This document shows, one piece after another, positions 1-6,890 of a stretch of DNA of 18,954 nucleotides. The stretch is taken from contig JACDBS010000175.1 in assembly GCA_013694795.1 (NCBI GenBank), positions 1-18,954 on the forward strand, written 5' to 3'. Origin of the DNA: Chloroflexota bacterium. Lineage in GTDB: Bacteria; Chloroflexota; Limnocylindria; QHBO01. Positions within the stretch are counted from its first letter, which is position 1. Every line of letters begins with the position of its first letter. Position numbers and translations under genes: made by a program. The notes below the pieces were generated by a model, which worked only from the letters and a program-made list of their open reading frames with translations, was not told the DNA's origin and searched no databases.

Positions 1-399
1 GGTGCCGATATCGAAGGGCTCGTCGATGCTGCGGCCCTGGCTGCCATCGCCGGGGTTGCCGCCACCGCCCGCGTTGTCACCGAGCGTCACGGTGATGGTG
101 TGGATGATCGGGCCCGGTGTGACCGTGCCTTCGACCACCGTCGTTGATTGGACGGTGAAGTCGATGTGGTAGCCGCTGAGGCTGGTGTCGCGTCCGTTGC
201 AGGTGTTCTGCGCGCCGATGCTGGCGCACATCTGCTTGAAGACCGCGATGGTGCCGTCTGCGATGCTCTCACTTGTCGTGTGTGTGGCACGGACGGGGTT
301 CGCCAGCGCGAAGAGCGACAGGACCAGAGCGACCACGGCGAGCATGCTCAACGCGAGCTGGGGGAACGCGCGGAGCGTCCCGGTCGATGTTTGACCCAC
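1..399 (-). CDS. Secreted or surface protein, N-terminal part, cut by window edge
   Basis: The reading frame starts at GTG (397-399) and stays open for 133 codons to the left edge, so the C-terminus is missing. An AAAGGGG-like ribosome binding stretch lies about 8 bases upstream (403-411). Residues 1-12 are polar with one Arg, residues 13-33 form a hydrophobic stretch (FPQLALSMLAVVALVLSLFA), and NPVRATH follows, which is a plausible signal peptide ending near residue 39. The mature part has two cysteines (C58, C67), a Thr/Val-rich segment suggesting beta strands, and a Gly-rich linker (GDNAGGGGNPGDGSQG, about residues 107-122). I infer an extracellular beta-sandwich-type protein, perhaps of the prealbumin-like or Cna-B-like surface class. 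No catalytic motif is visible in the part present. Export is fairly certain; the fold and role are guesses. Confidence 0.72.
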   Translation of the reverse strand, partial: MGQTSTGTLRAFPQLALSMLAVVALVLSLFALANPVRATHTTSESIADGTIAVFKQMCASIGAQNTCNGRDTSLSGYHIDFTVQSTTVVEGTVTPGPIIHTITVTLGDNAGGGGNPGDGSQGRSIDEPFDIGT

Positions 400-693
400 G
401 ATAGGGCCCCCTTTCTTCCTTATGGCCGTCGATCGTCGCGATGCCCGGCCGGGTGAGAGTTGATTGCCACGGAAGCATCCGTCGCGGGCGCGGTGGCCGG
501 ATCGCACAATCCGAGCGGCCATCGCAATGAGACCAGTACGCAGAATACGTACCAAAGTACTACTGTGTCTAGAGGACAAACGCTCGGTCGGTGGTAGGGA
601 CGAGTGGGGTGAGGTGCGGTCGGCGTAGGACCATCCGCGCAAACCGTTGCCGATCCGCACCAGGATCTTCGGTGTCGATGCCAGCACTGGTGC
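400..693. other. Intergenic region between the secreted protein and the UPF0173 hydrolase
   Basis: This region has no convincing ORF. It should hold the promoter of the secreted protein (minus strand), but I could not pick a clear -35/-10 pair. It includes a locally AT-richer stretch at about 535-585. A half-unit resembling the window's dispersed repeat (TCAACTCTCACC on the minus strand, 452-463) is present but isolated. A small inverted repeat, GCAC-CA-GTGC, lies beside the hydrolase stop at about 684-693; it has no T-tract, so it is not a convincing terminator. Confidence 0.4.
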
Positions 694-1335
694 TCAGGAG
701 GTGCGGCCGCGGGCCTCCAGCACGACGACCTGGGTCTCATCGGGCAGGGAGCTGTGGGTGATCTGTGCCTTCGGTTGGCGGATCGGCTCGGCGGCCATCT
801 CGTGCAGGAACTTCTCGGGTCCGCCCAGGTCCTTCGAACCGCCATCCACCCCGAAGTGCATCGGTATGACGATCTTCGGACCGATCTGCGACACCACCTC
901 CGCGGCCTCCGCCGGTGTCAGCGTGGTCTCGCCGCCGACGGGGACGAGCAGCACGTCGACGGGTCCCAGCTCATGGACCTGTTCATCGGTCAGCAGGTGG
1001 CCCAGGTCGCCGAGGTGGCAGATGTGGACGCTGTCGATCTCGATGCTGAAGACCATGTTCTCGCCGCGGGAGGCGCCGGCCTCGCCGTCGTGGTAGGTCC
1101 GGATGGCGGTGACCAGGAGGTCGCTGAACTCGTACTCGCCCGGGCGGGTCAGGGTCAGGCCGGCGCTGATGGAGCGGGTGTAGGTGTGGTCCGGGTGATC
1201 GTGGCTGATGGTCAGCAGGTCCACGGTGTGCTTGCCAGCCACGAAGCCGGTCGACGGCGGGCAGGGGTCGGTGATGACGGTGGCATCCTTGCCCTTCAGT
1301 CGGAAGCAGGCACGCCCGTACCAGGTGATCTCCAT
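694..1335 (-). CDS. UPF0173-family metal-dependent hydrolase (metallo-beta-lactamase fold)
   Basis: The 213-residue product matches the usual length of this family, which encodes small cytosolic metallo-beta-lactamase-fold hydrolases of unknown substrate, related to UlaG and RNase Z-like enzymes. Visible motifs are the typical opening MEITWYGRACFRL, the metal-binding SHDHPDH (residues 44-50, HxHxDH type), CHLGD (His107) and IPMHFG (His160). These supply the ligands expected for a two-metal site. The ORF can start four codons earlier (ATG at 1347). I prefer 1335 because the family begins at this Met and because a TAGGAT box at 1346-1351 overlaps the earlier ATG, which would then lie in the promoter. 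It is transcribed divergently from the exported HExxH protein, with repeat cluster A between them. Fold and metal site are confident; the substrate is unknown. Confidence 0.9.
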   Translation of the reverse strand: MEITWYGRACFRLKGKDATVITDPCPPSTGFVAGKHTVDLLTISHDHPDHTYTRSISAGLTLTRPGEYEFSDLLVTAIRTYHDGEAGASRGENMVFSIEIDSVHICHLGDLGHLLTDEQVHELGPVDVLLVPVGGETTLTPAEAAEVVSQIGPKIVIPMHFGVDGGSKDLGGPEKFLHEMAAEPIRQPKAQITHSSLPDETQVVVLEARGRTS

Positions 1336-1345
1336 CGGTCTGGGC

Positions 1346-1351
1346 ATCCTA
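1346..1351 (-). promoter_or_regulatory. Putative -10 box of the UPF0173 gene
   Basis: TAGGAT on the minus strand ends 10 bases before the ATG at 1335. The start site would then fall only about 3 bases before the start codon. The same hexamer precedes ftcD. No clear -35 is seen. Confidence 0.4.
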
Positions 1352-1409
1352 GCAGCGTGAGTGCGCCTCGGTTGCAGGTCAGCGTTCGGTGGTGAGCCCG
1401 TGCGTGGGC

Positions 1410-1597
1410 CTATTTCCCATCACGTGATTCTTATCGGAAGGGTCAGTCCTGTCCGCGAGGCTAATTCCCACCACGTGACGCTCAGGGCGGGTTTCGGCCC
1501 GGTGCCGGGCCGATCACGGCGCATAACTCTCACCAGGCGGGAGTTGTGCCCTGAATCTCCGCTCGCTCTGCGATAAGGCTCATCTCGTGGGAAATAG
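1410..1597. repeat. Intergenic repeat cluster A (188 bp, inverted ends)
   Basis: The cluster is bounded by a 26-base unit on the left (1410-1435, beginning CTATTTCCCA) and an inverted unit on the right (1572-1597, ending TGGGAAATAG), so ten terminal bases match perfectly as inverted repeats. Two degenerate forward units lie inside, at about 1461 (CTAATTCCCACC) and 1523 (ATAACTCTCACC). The left unit also contains the palindrome ATCACGTGAT. It sits between the divergent UPF0173 and HExxH-protein genes. The same design recurs at three other intergenic sites in this window. Confidence 0.85.
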
Positions 1598-1600
1598 ACC

Positions 1601-1838
1601 CCGCGGACACCCGCGGATGCGGGTGGAGCATGCACGAGCCCCGGTGCCCGCCCAATGACACCGGGGCCCGAAGAGGGAGGGAGGAGGCAGAAGTCCGGAA
1701 TGGACTTCCAACTCGCAGGTCGAAGACTAGGGAGCCGATCTAAACCGGAGGCTTGCCGCACCTTAAGAAACCTGAACCTTCGGCGCTCCGTTCGGCGCTC
1801 CGTCCGGCACTCCGCCAACGGCATGGCAGAATGCGCCG
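1601..1838. other. Leader-side region with three hairpins and a 12-base triplet
   Basis: Upstream of the HExxH protein gene I see three inverted repeats. They are CCGCGG-acac-CCGCGG (1601-1616), a 9-bp stem GCCCCGGTG/CACCGGGGC (1638-1646 and 1659-1667, 12-base loop), and a 7-bp stem GAAGTCC-ggaat-GGACTTC (1690-1708). None is followed by a T-run, so they are not ordinary intrinsic terminators. A 12-base unit TTCGGCGCTCCG is repeated at 1779-1790 and 1791-1802, with a third copy carrying two substitutions at 1803-1814, directly before the promoter-like CAGAAT. Confidence 0.6.
1827..1832 (+). promoter_or_regulatory. Possible -10 box of the HExxH-protein gene
   Basis: CAGAAT ends 6 bases before the ATG at 1839. 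This is the spacing seen at other near-leaderless starts in the window, but the first base differs from TANNNT, so this is a weak call. Confidence 0.3.
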
Positions 1839-3134
1839 ATGTCTGCCCTCCAGCGCGCGGCCGCCGCCGCCGTCGTGATCCTTGTCTCCATTGGTGTTGC
1901 CGTCCTCGCCATCGGTGCCACCGGGGGACCAACCGCGGTGGTGCCGACAGCTTCGGCCGAGCCAGTGCGGTCGGCCAGCGTGGCGCCGTCGCCATCGGTC
2001 CAGCCTTCGGTGCCGGAGGAAGGGGAGGCGCTCGCCATCCTGCGCGAGATCGAGGAGCAGGTGATCGCGATCCGCGGGCTGCCGTCGGCGGAGATCGGTC
2101 CGGCCGACCTCATCACCCGCGCGGAGCTGGGCTCCGAGCTGGAGCGCCTGTTTGCGGAGGAGTACCCGCCGGACGACCAGAGGCGCGACAACATCTCCCT
2201 TCGCGCCCTGGGCCTGCTTGAGCCGGGCCAGGACGTGGCGGAGCTTCAGCTCCAGCTGCTGGGCGACCAGGTCCTGGGCTTCTACGACGACATCGAAAGG
2301 CGCATGGTGATCGTGACCGATGCGGGCCTGGATGCCGAGGCCAAGCTCACGTACGCGCACGAGTACACGCACGCCCTCCAGGACGCGGCCTTCGGCCTCG
2401 ACTCGCTCGAGATCGATGCGGACGGCGAGGACGACCGCGGCCTGGCGCGCACCGCGCTAATCGAGGGCGACGCCACCGTCACCATGCTGGCCTGGGCCTT
2501 CGAGCATCTGACGCCCGAGGAGCTCATGGAGATCGGGACGGGGATCGAGCTGCCGGACACTACCGGCATCCCGTCATGGATGTTCAACCAGCTCCAGTTC
2601 CCGTACAACGAGGGCTCGCTGTGGGCCGGCACACTGGCCGGCGATCCGCTGTCGCCGAGATTCGCCGACCTCGATGCGGCCTACGCCGACCCGCCGGACT
2701 CGACGGAGCAGATCATTGATGTGGACTCTTGGCTGGCGCGCGAGGCCCCGGTGGTTGTCGCGGTACCGGACCTGGCGGTTGTTCTGGGCGACGGTTGGGA
2801 AGAGGTCGACGCGACGCCCATCGGTGAGGCAAGCATCCGCATCATGCTCGAGTACCTGGGGGTGCCGCGCGAGACTGCCTACACAGCGGCCGATGGCTGG
2901 GGCGGCGACCGCGCGGTGATCGCCTCCGGTCCGGACGACGCGTTCGCGCTCGGCTGGCGACTGGCCTGGGACACGCCGGCCGATGCCGCCGAGTTTCTTT
3001 CGGCCTACCGCACGGTGGTCGACGCGTTGCCGTTCCCTGCCACCGTGCTCGAGGTCGGCGACGGCCAGATCCTGGTGGCCCACGCTTCCTCGGATGATCT
3101 CCTGCGCCGGACCGTGGATGCCGCCAACGACTGA
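1839..3134 (+). CDS. Exported HExxH (gluzincin-like) putative metalloprotease
   Basis: The 431-residue protein has an N-terminal hydrophobic segment (residues 7-28, AAAAAVVILVSIGVAVLAIG) that is either a signal peptide or a membrane anchor. A Ser/Pro/Val-rich linker follows to about residue 60. The core contains AHEYTHALQD, with H174-E175-Y-T-H178 forming a zinc HExxH motif, and ALIEGDA places Glu209 31 residues downstream as a plausible third zinc ligand, as in gluzincins. The segment LLGDQVLGFYDD...RMVIV before it is typical of uncharacterised secreted proteins with this HEYTHALQD signature. The C-terminal part (about 290-431) has no motif I know. The ATG at 1839 is the only start that keeps the signal segment at the N-terminus. 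Proteolytic activity is inferred from the motif only. Confidence 0.85.
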   Translation: MSALQRAAAAAVVILVSIGVAVLAIGATGGPTAVVPTASAEPVRSASVAPSPSVQPSVPEEGEALAILREIEEQVIAIRGLPSAEIGPADLITRAELGSELERLFAEEYPPDDQRRDNISLRALGLLEPGQDVAELQLQLLGDQVLGFYDDIERRMVIVTDAGLDAEAKLTYAHEYTHALQDAAFGLDSLEIDADGEDDRGLARTALIEGDATVTMLAWAFEHLTPEELMEIGTGIELPDTTGIPSWMFNQLQFPYNEGSLWAGTLAGDPLSPRFADLDAAYADPPDSTEQIIDVDSWLAREAPVVVAVPDLAVVLGDGWEEVDATPIGEASIRIMLEYLGVPRETAYTAADGWGGDRAVIASGPDDAFALGWRLAWDTPADAAEFLSAYRTVVDALPFPATVLEVGDGQILVAHASSDDLLRRTVDAAND

Positions 3135-3178
3135 TCGCCCGCGCCTGCGCCACCGCGCCGCCCCCGCGCGACAGCGGG

Positions 3179-3336
3179 CTATTTCTCACCAGATGAGCGC
3201 TATCTGGGGAATGGCGACTCGGAGCGCGGCCATTTCTCACCAGCCGTGCAATTTGGCCAGATCTGCGCCCGATTCGGCCCATATGGGCATCGGTTGGCAT
3301 CGAATCTTGGGATATGCCTCACCACGTGAGAAATAG
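3179..3336. repeat. Intergenic repeat cluster B (158 bp, inverted ends)
   Basis: The left unit is at 3179-3204 (CTATTTCTCAC...TGAG...TATC) and the right inverted unit at 3311-3336 (GATAT...GTGAGAAATAG), giving 11 perfectly matched terminal bases. One degenerate forward unit, CCATTTCTCACCAG, starts at 3230. A perfect 12-base palindrome, GCCCATATGGGC (3277-3288), lies in the interior. The cluster fills the gap between two convergent genes (the HExxH protein and argS), so it may also act at transcript ends, although there is no T-tract. Confidence 0.85.
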
Positions 3337-3435
3337 CCTCTGGTGGGCGCCATCTGCTGCCTCCATCGTGGACGAATGCCCGCCCCATGGGCATCTGTCA
3401 TGGAAGCCTCATTGGAGCCTCGCGCGCGGGCGAAC

Positions 3436-5091
3436 CTACATGGAGTCCGGAGCGGAGATGCCCAGCAGATCGAGCGCGTTGGCCAGGACGGCGCGGGTCG
3501 CGTCCACCAGCGCCAGGCGGGCCGAGGAGAGCGAGGCGTCATCGGTCAATACCTTGCAATCGCGGTAGAAGGCAGAGAACGCGCTGGCCAGCTCATACGC
3601 GTAGCGAGGCACCTCGTGCGTTTCTCGCCGTTCCGCCGCAATCGCCACGGTGTCGGGAAAGTCGAGCAGGTGGCGGATGAGCTCCAGCTCGGCGGGGTGG
3701 GCCAGCAGCTCACCGGTGCGCCCGGCGTCGGGCGGCGTGCCTCCCTCCGCCGCGTTCCGGAGGATCGACGACGCTCGGGCATGCGCGTACTGCACGTAGT
3801 AGACGGGATTCTCGCTACTCTGCTTCTTTGCGAGCTCGAGGTCGAAGTCGATCCCACTGGTGAAGGCGCGCGAGCTGAAGAACCAGCGAACGGCGTCGGC
3901 GCCGACCTCGCGCATGAGGTCGTCGAGCCCGATGAACTCGCCGGAGCGCTTGCTCATGCTGACCGCCTCGCCCTCGCGCACGAAGCGGACCCAGGAATAG
4001 AGAAGGATGCGCACCGCGTCGGGATCGTGGCCGAGCGCCTCGGCCGCATGGACCAACCGGGCAACCGCCCCGTGGTGGTTCTCACCCCAGACGTAGATGA
4101 GCTCGTCGAAGCCACGGCTGAACTTCTCGCTGACGTAGCCGATATCGGCGGCAAAGTAGGTCGGCTGGCCGTTGGACCGATTGATCACGCGGTCCTGATC
4201 CTCCCCGAAGCTGGTCGCCCGGAACCAGGTGGCCCCCTCGTTCTCGAAGACATAGCCGGCCTCGCGCAGGCGCTCGACGCCGCGCGATACCCACCCCTCG
4301 TCGTGGATGGAGCTCTCCGTCTTCCAGACGTCGAAGCCGACCCCGAGCGCCGCCAGGCTCTGCTCGATTCCGAGGCGCTGGACCTCCGACGCCCAGCGCC
4401 CATAGACCCAATCGACCTCGTCGCCGGTGGCCGCCTCCGCCGCCCGCACGACCTCATCCGGGACCGATGCGACCATCTCCTTCACGTACTCGCCGCGGTA
4501 GCCGTCCTCCGGGATCGGGTCTCCGGCGCGCAGCGCACGGACCGATGCGCCGAGCGCCTTGACCTGGCCGCCGAAGTCGTTGAAGTAGTACTCCCTGGTG
4601 ACGGCGTGGCCCGCGGCCGTGAGCACGCGCGACAGGACGTCGCCCACGAAGGCGCCGCGCGCGTTGCCGATGTGAAGCGGACCGGTCGGGTTGGCGCTCA
4701 CGAACTCGACGTTGATGCGCCGAGGGGTCTCGACCAGGTTGCGGCCGTACGCCTCGCCCGCCTCGCGGATTGGTCCGACCTGTGCGGCGACCCACGCCGG
4801 ATCAAGGCGAATGTTCAGGAAGCCGGGGGGCGCGATGGCGACGTCCGCGACGGAGGGTGGGGCCTCAAGGTTCGCGACGAGCGTCTCCGCGATCCGCATC
4901 GGTGCCGAGCGGGCCACCGGCGCAAGCTGCATGGCGGCATTGCTGGCCCAATCGCCGTGCTCGGGCTGGGCCGGGCGTTCCAGACCGATGGCCGGGAGCG
5001 GCGCGCCCCCCGGGATTGTCAGCGCGCCGGATGCGACGGCGCGGTCGCGCGCGTCAGCGATGGCCCGAGTGATATCGGTTCGGAGGCTCAT
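3436..5091 (-). CDS. argS: Arginyl-tRNA synthetase
   Basis: The 551-residue cytosolic class I synthetase charges tRNA-Arg with arginine. Its length is normal for ArgS. The N-terminal tRNA-binding domain includes HGDWASNAAM and PPGFLNIRL (to about residue 100). The signature PTGPLHIGNARGAF follows, with the HIGH-type motif HIGN at 140-143. The REYYFNDFGGQV stretch is typical of ArgS, and SMSKRSG (378-384) is the KMSKS-type loop. The C-terminal anticodon-binding domain contains NPVYYVQYAHAR, which is diagnostic for the family. The stop is TAG at 3436-3438. The start ATG at 5091 follows a TAGACT box by 9 bases. It lies downstream of the small membrane protein and ftcD on the same strand but seems to have its own promoter. 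Confidence 0.98.
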   Translation of the reverse strand: MSLRTDITRAIADARDRAVASGALTIPGGAPLPAIGLERPAQPEHGDWASNAAMQLAPVARSAPMRIAETLVANLEAPPSVADVAIAPPGFLNIRLDPAWVAAQVGPIREAGEAYGRNLVETPRRINVEFVSANPTGPLHIGNARGAFVGDVLSRVLTAAGHAVTREYYFNDFGGQVKALGASVRALRAGDPIPEDGYRGEYVKEMVASVPDEVVRAAEAATGDEVDWVYGRWASEVQRLGIEQSLAALGVGFDVWKTESSIHDEGWVSRGVERLREAGYVFENEGATWFRATSFGEDQDRVINRSNGQPTYFAADIGYVSEKFSRGFDELIYVWGENHHGAVARLVHAAEALGHDPDAVRILLYSWVRFVREGEAVSMSKRSGEFIGLDDLMREVGADAVRWFFSSRAFTSGIDFDLELAKKQSSENPVYYVQYAHARASSILRNAAEGGTPPDAGRTGELLAHPAELELIRHLLDFPDTVAIAAERRETHEVPRYAYELASAFSAFYRDCKVLTDDASLSSARLALVDATRAVLANALDLLGISAPDSM

Positions 5092-5100
5092 GGGCCCCCG

Positions 5101-5106
5101 AGTCTA
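5101..5106 (-). promoter_or_regulatory. Putative -10 box of argS
   Basis: TAGACT on the minus strand ends 9 bases before the argS ATG. It lies just past the stop codon of the small membrane protein, so argS can be transcribed independently. No clear -35 was found. Confidence 0.4.
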
Positions 5107-5114
5107 GCGTCAGG

Positions 5115-5285
5115 TCAGGGCTGGGTCGCGGTTCCGGTGATCGGCGCAGGGTCGGCGCCATCGGTGCTCGAATCGGCCGATATGGCTCCGCCGATGGCAA
5201 GCGATGCGATCATCCACGCGGCCGCGAGGGCGATGAGCAGGCGGTTGGGGCGATTCTTGGCGACGGTGGCGGTGGTGGGATTCAT
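5115..5285 (-). CDS. Small single-pass membrane protein, unknown function
   Basis: This 56-residue ORF begins at ATG 5285. A good AAGGA Shine-Dalgarno lies 11 bases upstream, and this supports translation. Residues 1-15 are polar and basic (MNPTTATVAKNRPNR). Residues 16-35 form one hydrophobic helix (LLIALAAAWMIASLAIGGAI), and a short acidic, Ser/Thr/Pro-rich tail follows (SADSSTDGADPAPITGTATQP). The layout fits a type II membrane anchor or an uncleaved signal segment with a short outside tail. A longer version could start at 5336 but lacks that ribosome site. It sits between ftcD and argS on the same strand. I recognise no family, and its role is unknown. Confidence 0.6.
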   Translation of the reverse strand: MNPTTATVAKNRPNRLLIALAAAWMIASLAIGGAISADSSTDGADPAPITGTATQP

Positions 5286-5387
5286 GGGAGTGGCTGTCCT
5301 TGAGCTTGCGTTCCCCCACGCTCGATCGCTATGCAATCCGTCTGCCGGTTCCCAGGGTCGGTGCTGCGCCGCACCGGGTAATGTGGC

Positions 5388-6302
5388 TCAGCGCTCGCGG
5401 GCGAGGCGCAGCTCGAGCGCCTGATCGGCGCCGAAGCCTCGAAGGCCCAGGGTGTCCGAGGCGACCTCGAGCAGTGCGCCGGTCGGCGCCAGGCCAATCA
5501 GCTCGCAGTGATCGATATCGGTCCCGGCCTCGCGGGCCAGGCGCCTCACCTCGCCCACCACCGCGGCGATGCCGGTGCGCTCCCAGTCGACGAGGTTCAT
5601 GCTGACCTGCGCCATCGGCGGCATGCCGGGATTCTCCAGGAGGACGCCCATGGCCTGCACCGCCGGCATCCCACCGGAGCTCTCGCGAACGGTGTTGGCG
5701 ATCCTGATGGCGGTGGCCAGCTCATCGGTCCGGAGGTTGATGTTGAAGGCGATGAGCGGCTTGCGGGCGCCCACGGCGACTGCACCGCCGCGCGGGTGAG
5801 TCCGGGCCGGGCCGTAGTCGGGCGCGCGTTCCGGATTCGTGCCGATCTCATCGCGGATGGTCTCATATTGTCCGCGTCTTACATCGGCCAGGCGCTTCCG
5901 CTCGGGCCGGATGGCGGCCTCGCCATAGAGGTAGACGGGGATGTCGAAGCGCGTGGCGATCTGCTCGCCGAACCGTCGCGCCAGGTCCACGCACTCCTCG
6001 ATGCGCGTGGTCCCCAGCGGCACGAAGGGAATGACGTCCACGGCGCCGATGCGCGGATGGGCGCCGGTGTGCTGCTCCATGTCGATCAGCTCCAGCGCTC
6101 GTCCGACCCCCGCCGTCGCGCCCTTGACGACGGGTTCGGCGCTGCCGGCGAAGGTCACCACGCTGCGGTTGTGCGTCTCGTCCCGGCTGTGATCCAGGAT
6201 GGTGACACCCTCGATCTGGCCGATGGCGCGTACGATCTCCTCGACCACCTCTTCGCGGCGCCCCTCGCTGAAGTTCGGGACGCACTCGATCAATCCGGGC
6301 AC
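5388..6302 (-). CDS. ftcD: Glutamate formiminotransferase
   Basis: The enzyme transfers the formimino group of N-formimino-L-glutamate to tetrahydrofolate, the last step of the folate-linked histidine degradation route. The 304-residue product corresponds to the formiminotransferase domain alone; there is no cyclodeaminase domain. Visible signatures are LIECVPNFSEGR at the N-terminus, LDHSRDETHNRSVVTFAG, and HTGAHPRIGAVDVIPFVP, with His82 matching the catalytic histidine of the family. Further along is GGAVAVGARKPLIAFNINL. I start at GTG 6302 because the family begins at this point and TAGGAT lies exactly 7 bases upstream. The frame stays open to 6446, but that extension would run into repeat cluster C. 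It is detached from hutH and hutU, which lie 6-12 kb to the right on the same strand. Confidence 0.95.
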   Translation of the reverse strand: MPGLIECVPNFSEGRREEVVEEIVRAIGQIEGVTILDHSRDETHNRSVVTFAGSAEPVVKGATAGVGRALELIDMEQHTGAHPRIGAVDVIPFVPLGTTRIEECVDLARRFGEQIATRFDIPVYLYGEAAIRPERKRLADVRRGQYETIRDEIGTNPERAPDYGPARTHPRGGAVAVGARKPLIAFNINLRTDELATAIRIANTVRESSGGMPAVQAMGVLLENPGMPPMAQVSMNLVDWERTGIAAVVGEVRRLAREAGTDIDHCELIGLAPTGALLEVASDTLGLRGFGADQALELRLARER

Positions 6303-6309
6303 GCCGCTG

Positions 6310-6315
6310 ATCCTA
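6310..6315 (-). promoter_or_regulatory. Putative -10 box of ftcD, leaderless arrangement
   Basis: TAGGAT on the minus strand is followed by 7 bases (CAGCGGC) and then the GTG start, so transcription should begin at or beside the start codon. The AGGA inside it could be misread as a Shine-Dalgarno. Repeat cluster C begins about 45 bases upstream. Confidence 0.5.
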
Positions 6316-6358
6316 GCGAGTTCGTGCGCCTGGAGCCGCTCCCGTGGCGAATGGGCTG

Positions 6359-6556
6359 CCATTTCCCGTGAGATGACGCTTATCTCGGGGATTGCCGACG
6401 CATCCTGACGATTGGCGGGCCAATTCTCGTGTCGTGAGAAATACAACGGGGAAACCTGCGGATCCGACGGACAAACAGGCTAACTCCCGCCAGCTGAGTG
6501 ATTCGCCACGCCCTGGCATGACGAACGCGCGATAAGCCTCACGACACGGGAAATAG
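6359..6556. repeat. Intergenic repeat cluster C (198 bp, inverted ends)
   Basis: The left unit is at 6359-6384 (CCATTTCCCGTG...CTTATC) and the right inverted unit at 6531-6556 (GATAAGCCTCACGACACGGG then AAATAG). The outer arms match over ATTTCCCGTG. Inner forward units begin at 6420 (CCAATTCTCGTG) and 6480 (CTAACTCCCGCC). The 6420 unit also contains GTGAGAAATA, so it reads as a unit in both directions. It lies between the divergent ftcD and rsmI, close to the ftcD promoter. Confidence 0.85.
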
Positions 6557-6592
6557 GAGCGGGGCGCCGCGCCCTCGCATGGAGGTGTCCGA

Positions 6593-6745
6593 TCAGTACG
6601 AAACCGTCACCTCGTTCGAGCACGTCGAGGTTTCGGTCTCGCACACCTTGTAGATATAGGTGCCTCCGCCCTTTCCGAGAGTCTCGGTGTGCAAGCCGTC
6701 GTTTGCAGGGCAGTGGTGCGACGCATCGGTCAGGGACCCCGTGAC
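6593..6745 (-). pseudogene. Remnant C-terminus of a secreted, fibronectin-III-like protein
   Basis: The minus-strand frame ending at the stop 6593-6595 reads TETLGKGGGTYIYKVCETE followed by TSTCSNEVTVSY. The pattern GTYxYxVCE...TCSNEVTV resembles the last strands of a fibronectin-III or Ig-like extracellular domain. Upstream the frame becomes Arg/Pro-rich and then runs antisense to rsmI. I find no signal peptide or ribosome site, so this looks like the stranded tail of a decayed or truncated secreted protein. A GTG at about 6743-6745 could open a 50-residue ORF, but nothing supports it as a start. The upstream boundary is approximate. It could instead be a chance match. Confidence 0.35.
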
Positions 6746-6877
6746 GCGGCCGCCTGCACTGGGCTCGGGACGTGGCCGCTCATGCGCATCATCGCACCCG
6801 GCGTCAACCAGACCCCGACCGGGTCTCGGCCAGCTTGTGACCCCCGTCCGTGCAGGGGGCGCGCATCGCACCCCTGC

Positions 6878-6883
6878 TACGCT
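6878..6883 (+). promoter_or_regulatory. Putative -10 box of the rsmI operon, leaderless arrangement
   Basis: TACGCT followed by 7 bases (CGGTGGC) leads into the GTG start at 6891. No good Shine-Dalgarno is present, which fits a leaderless message. No clear -35 was found. Confidence 0.45.
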
Positions 6884-6890
6884 CGGTGGC

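Noticed and set aside
452..463. Isolated repeat-like half-unit (TCAACTCTCACC on the minus strand)
   Set aside because: It matches the inner unit at 10 of 12 bases, but there is no second unit or TGAG/TATC half nearby, so chance is likely.
684..693. GCAC-CA-GTGC inverted repeat as the terminator of the UPF0173 gene
   Set aside because: The stem is only four base pairs and no T-tract follows.
3179..3336. Cluster B, and likewise cluster D, as a simple intrinsic terminator between convergent genes
   Set aside because: No stem followed by a T-run is seen, and the same element also lies between divergent genes (A and C), so termination cannot be its general role.
3343..5424. 693-codon open frame on the plus strand across argS
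   Set aside because: It is the antisense of argS, a GC-rich shadow frame. The minus strand carries all ArgS signatures and the shadow has no recognisable motif.
6303..6446. Longer N-terminus of ftcD
   Set aside because: It would read through the TAGGAT promoter box and into repeat cluster C, and the family begins at the LIECVPNFSEG segment.
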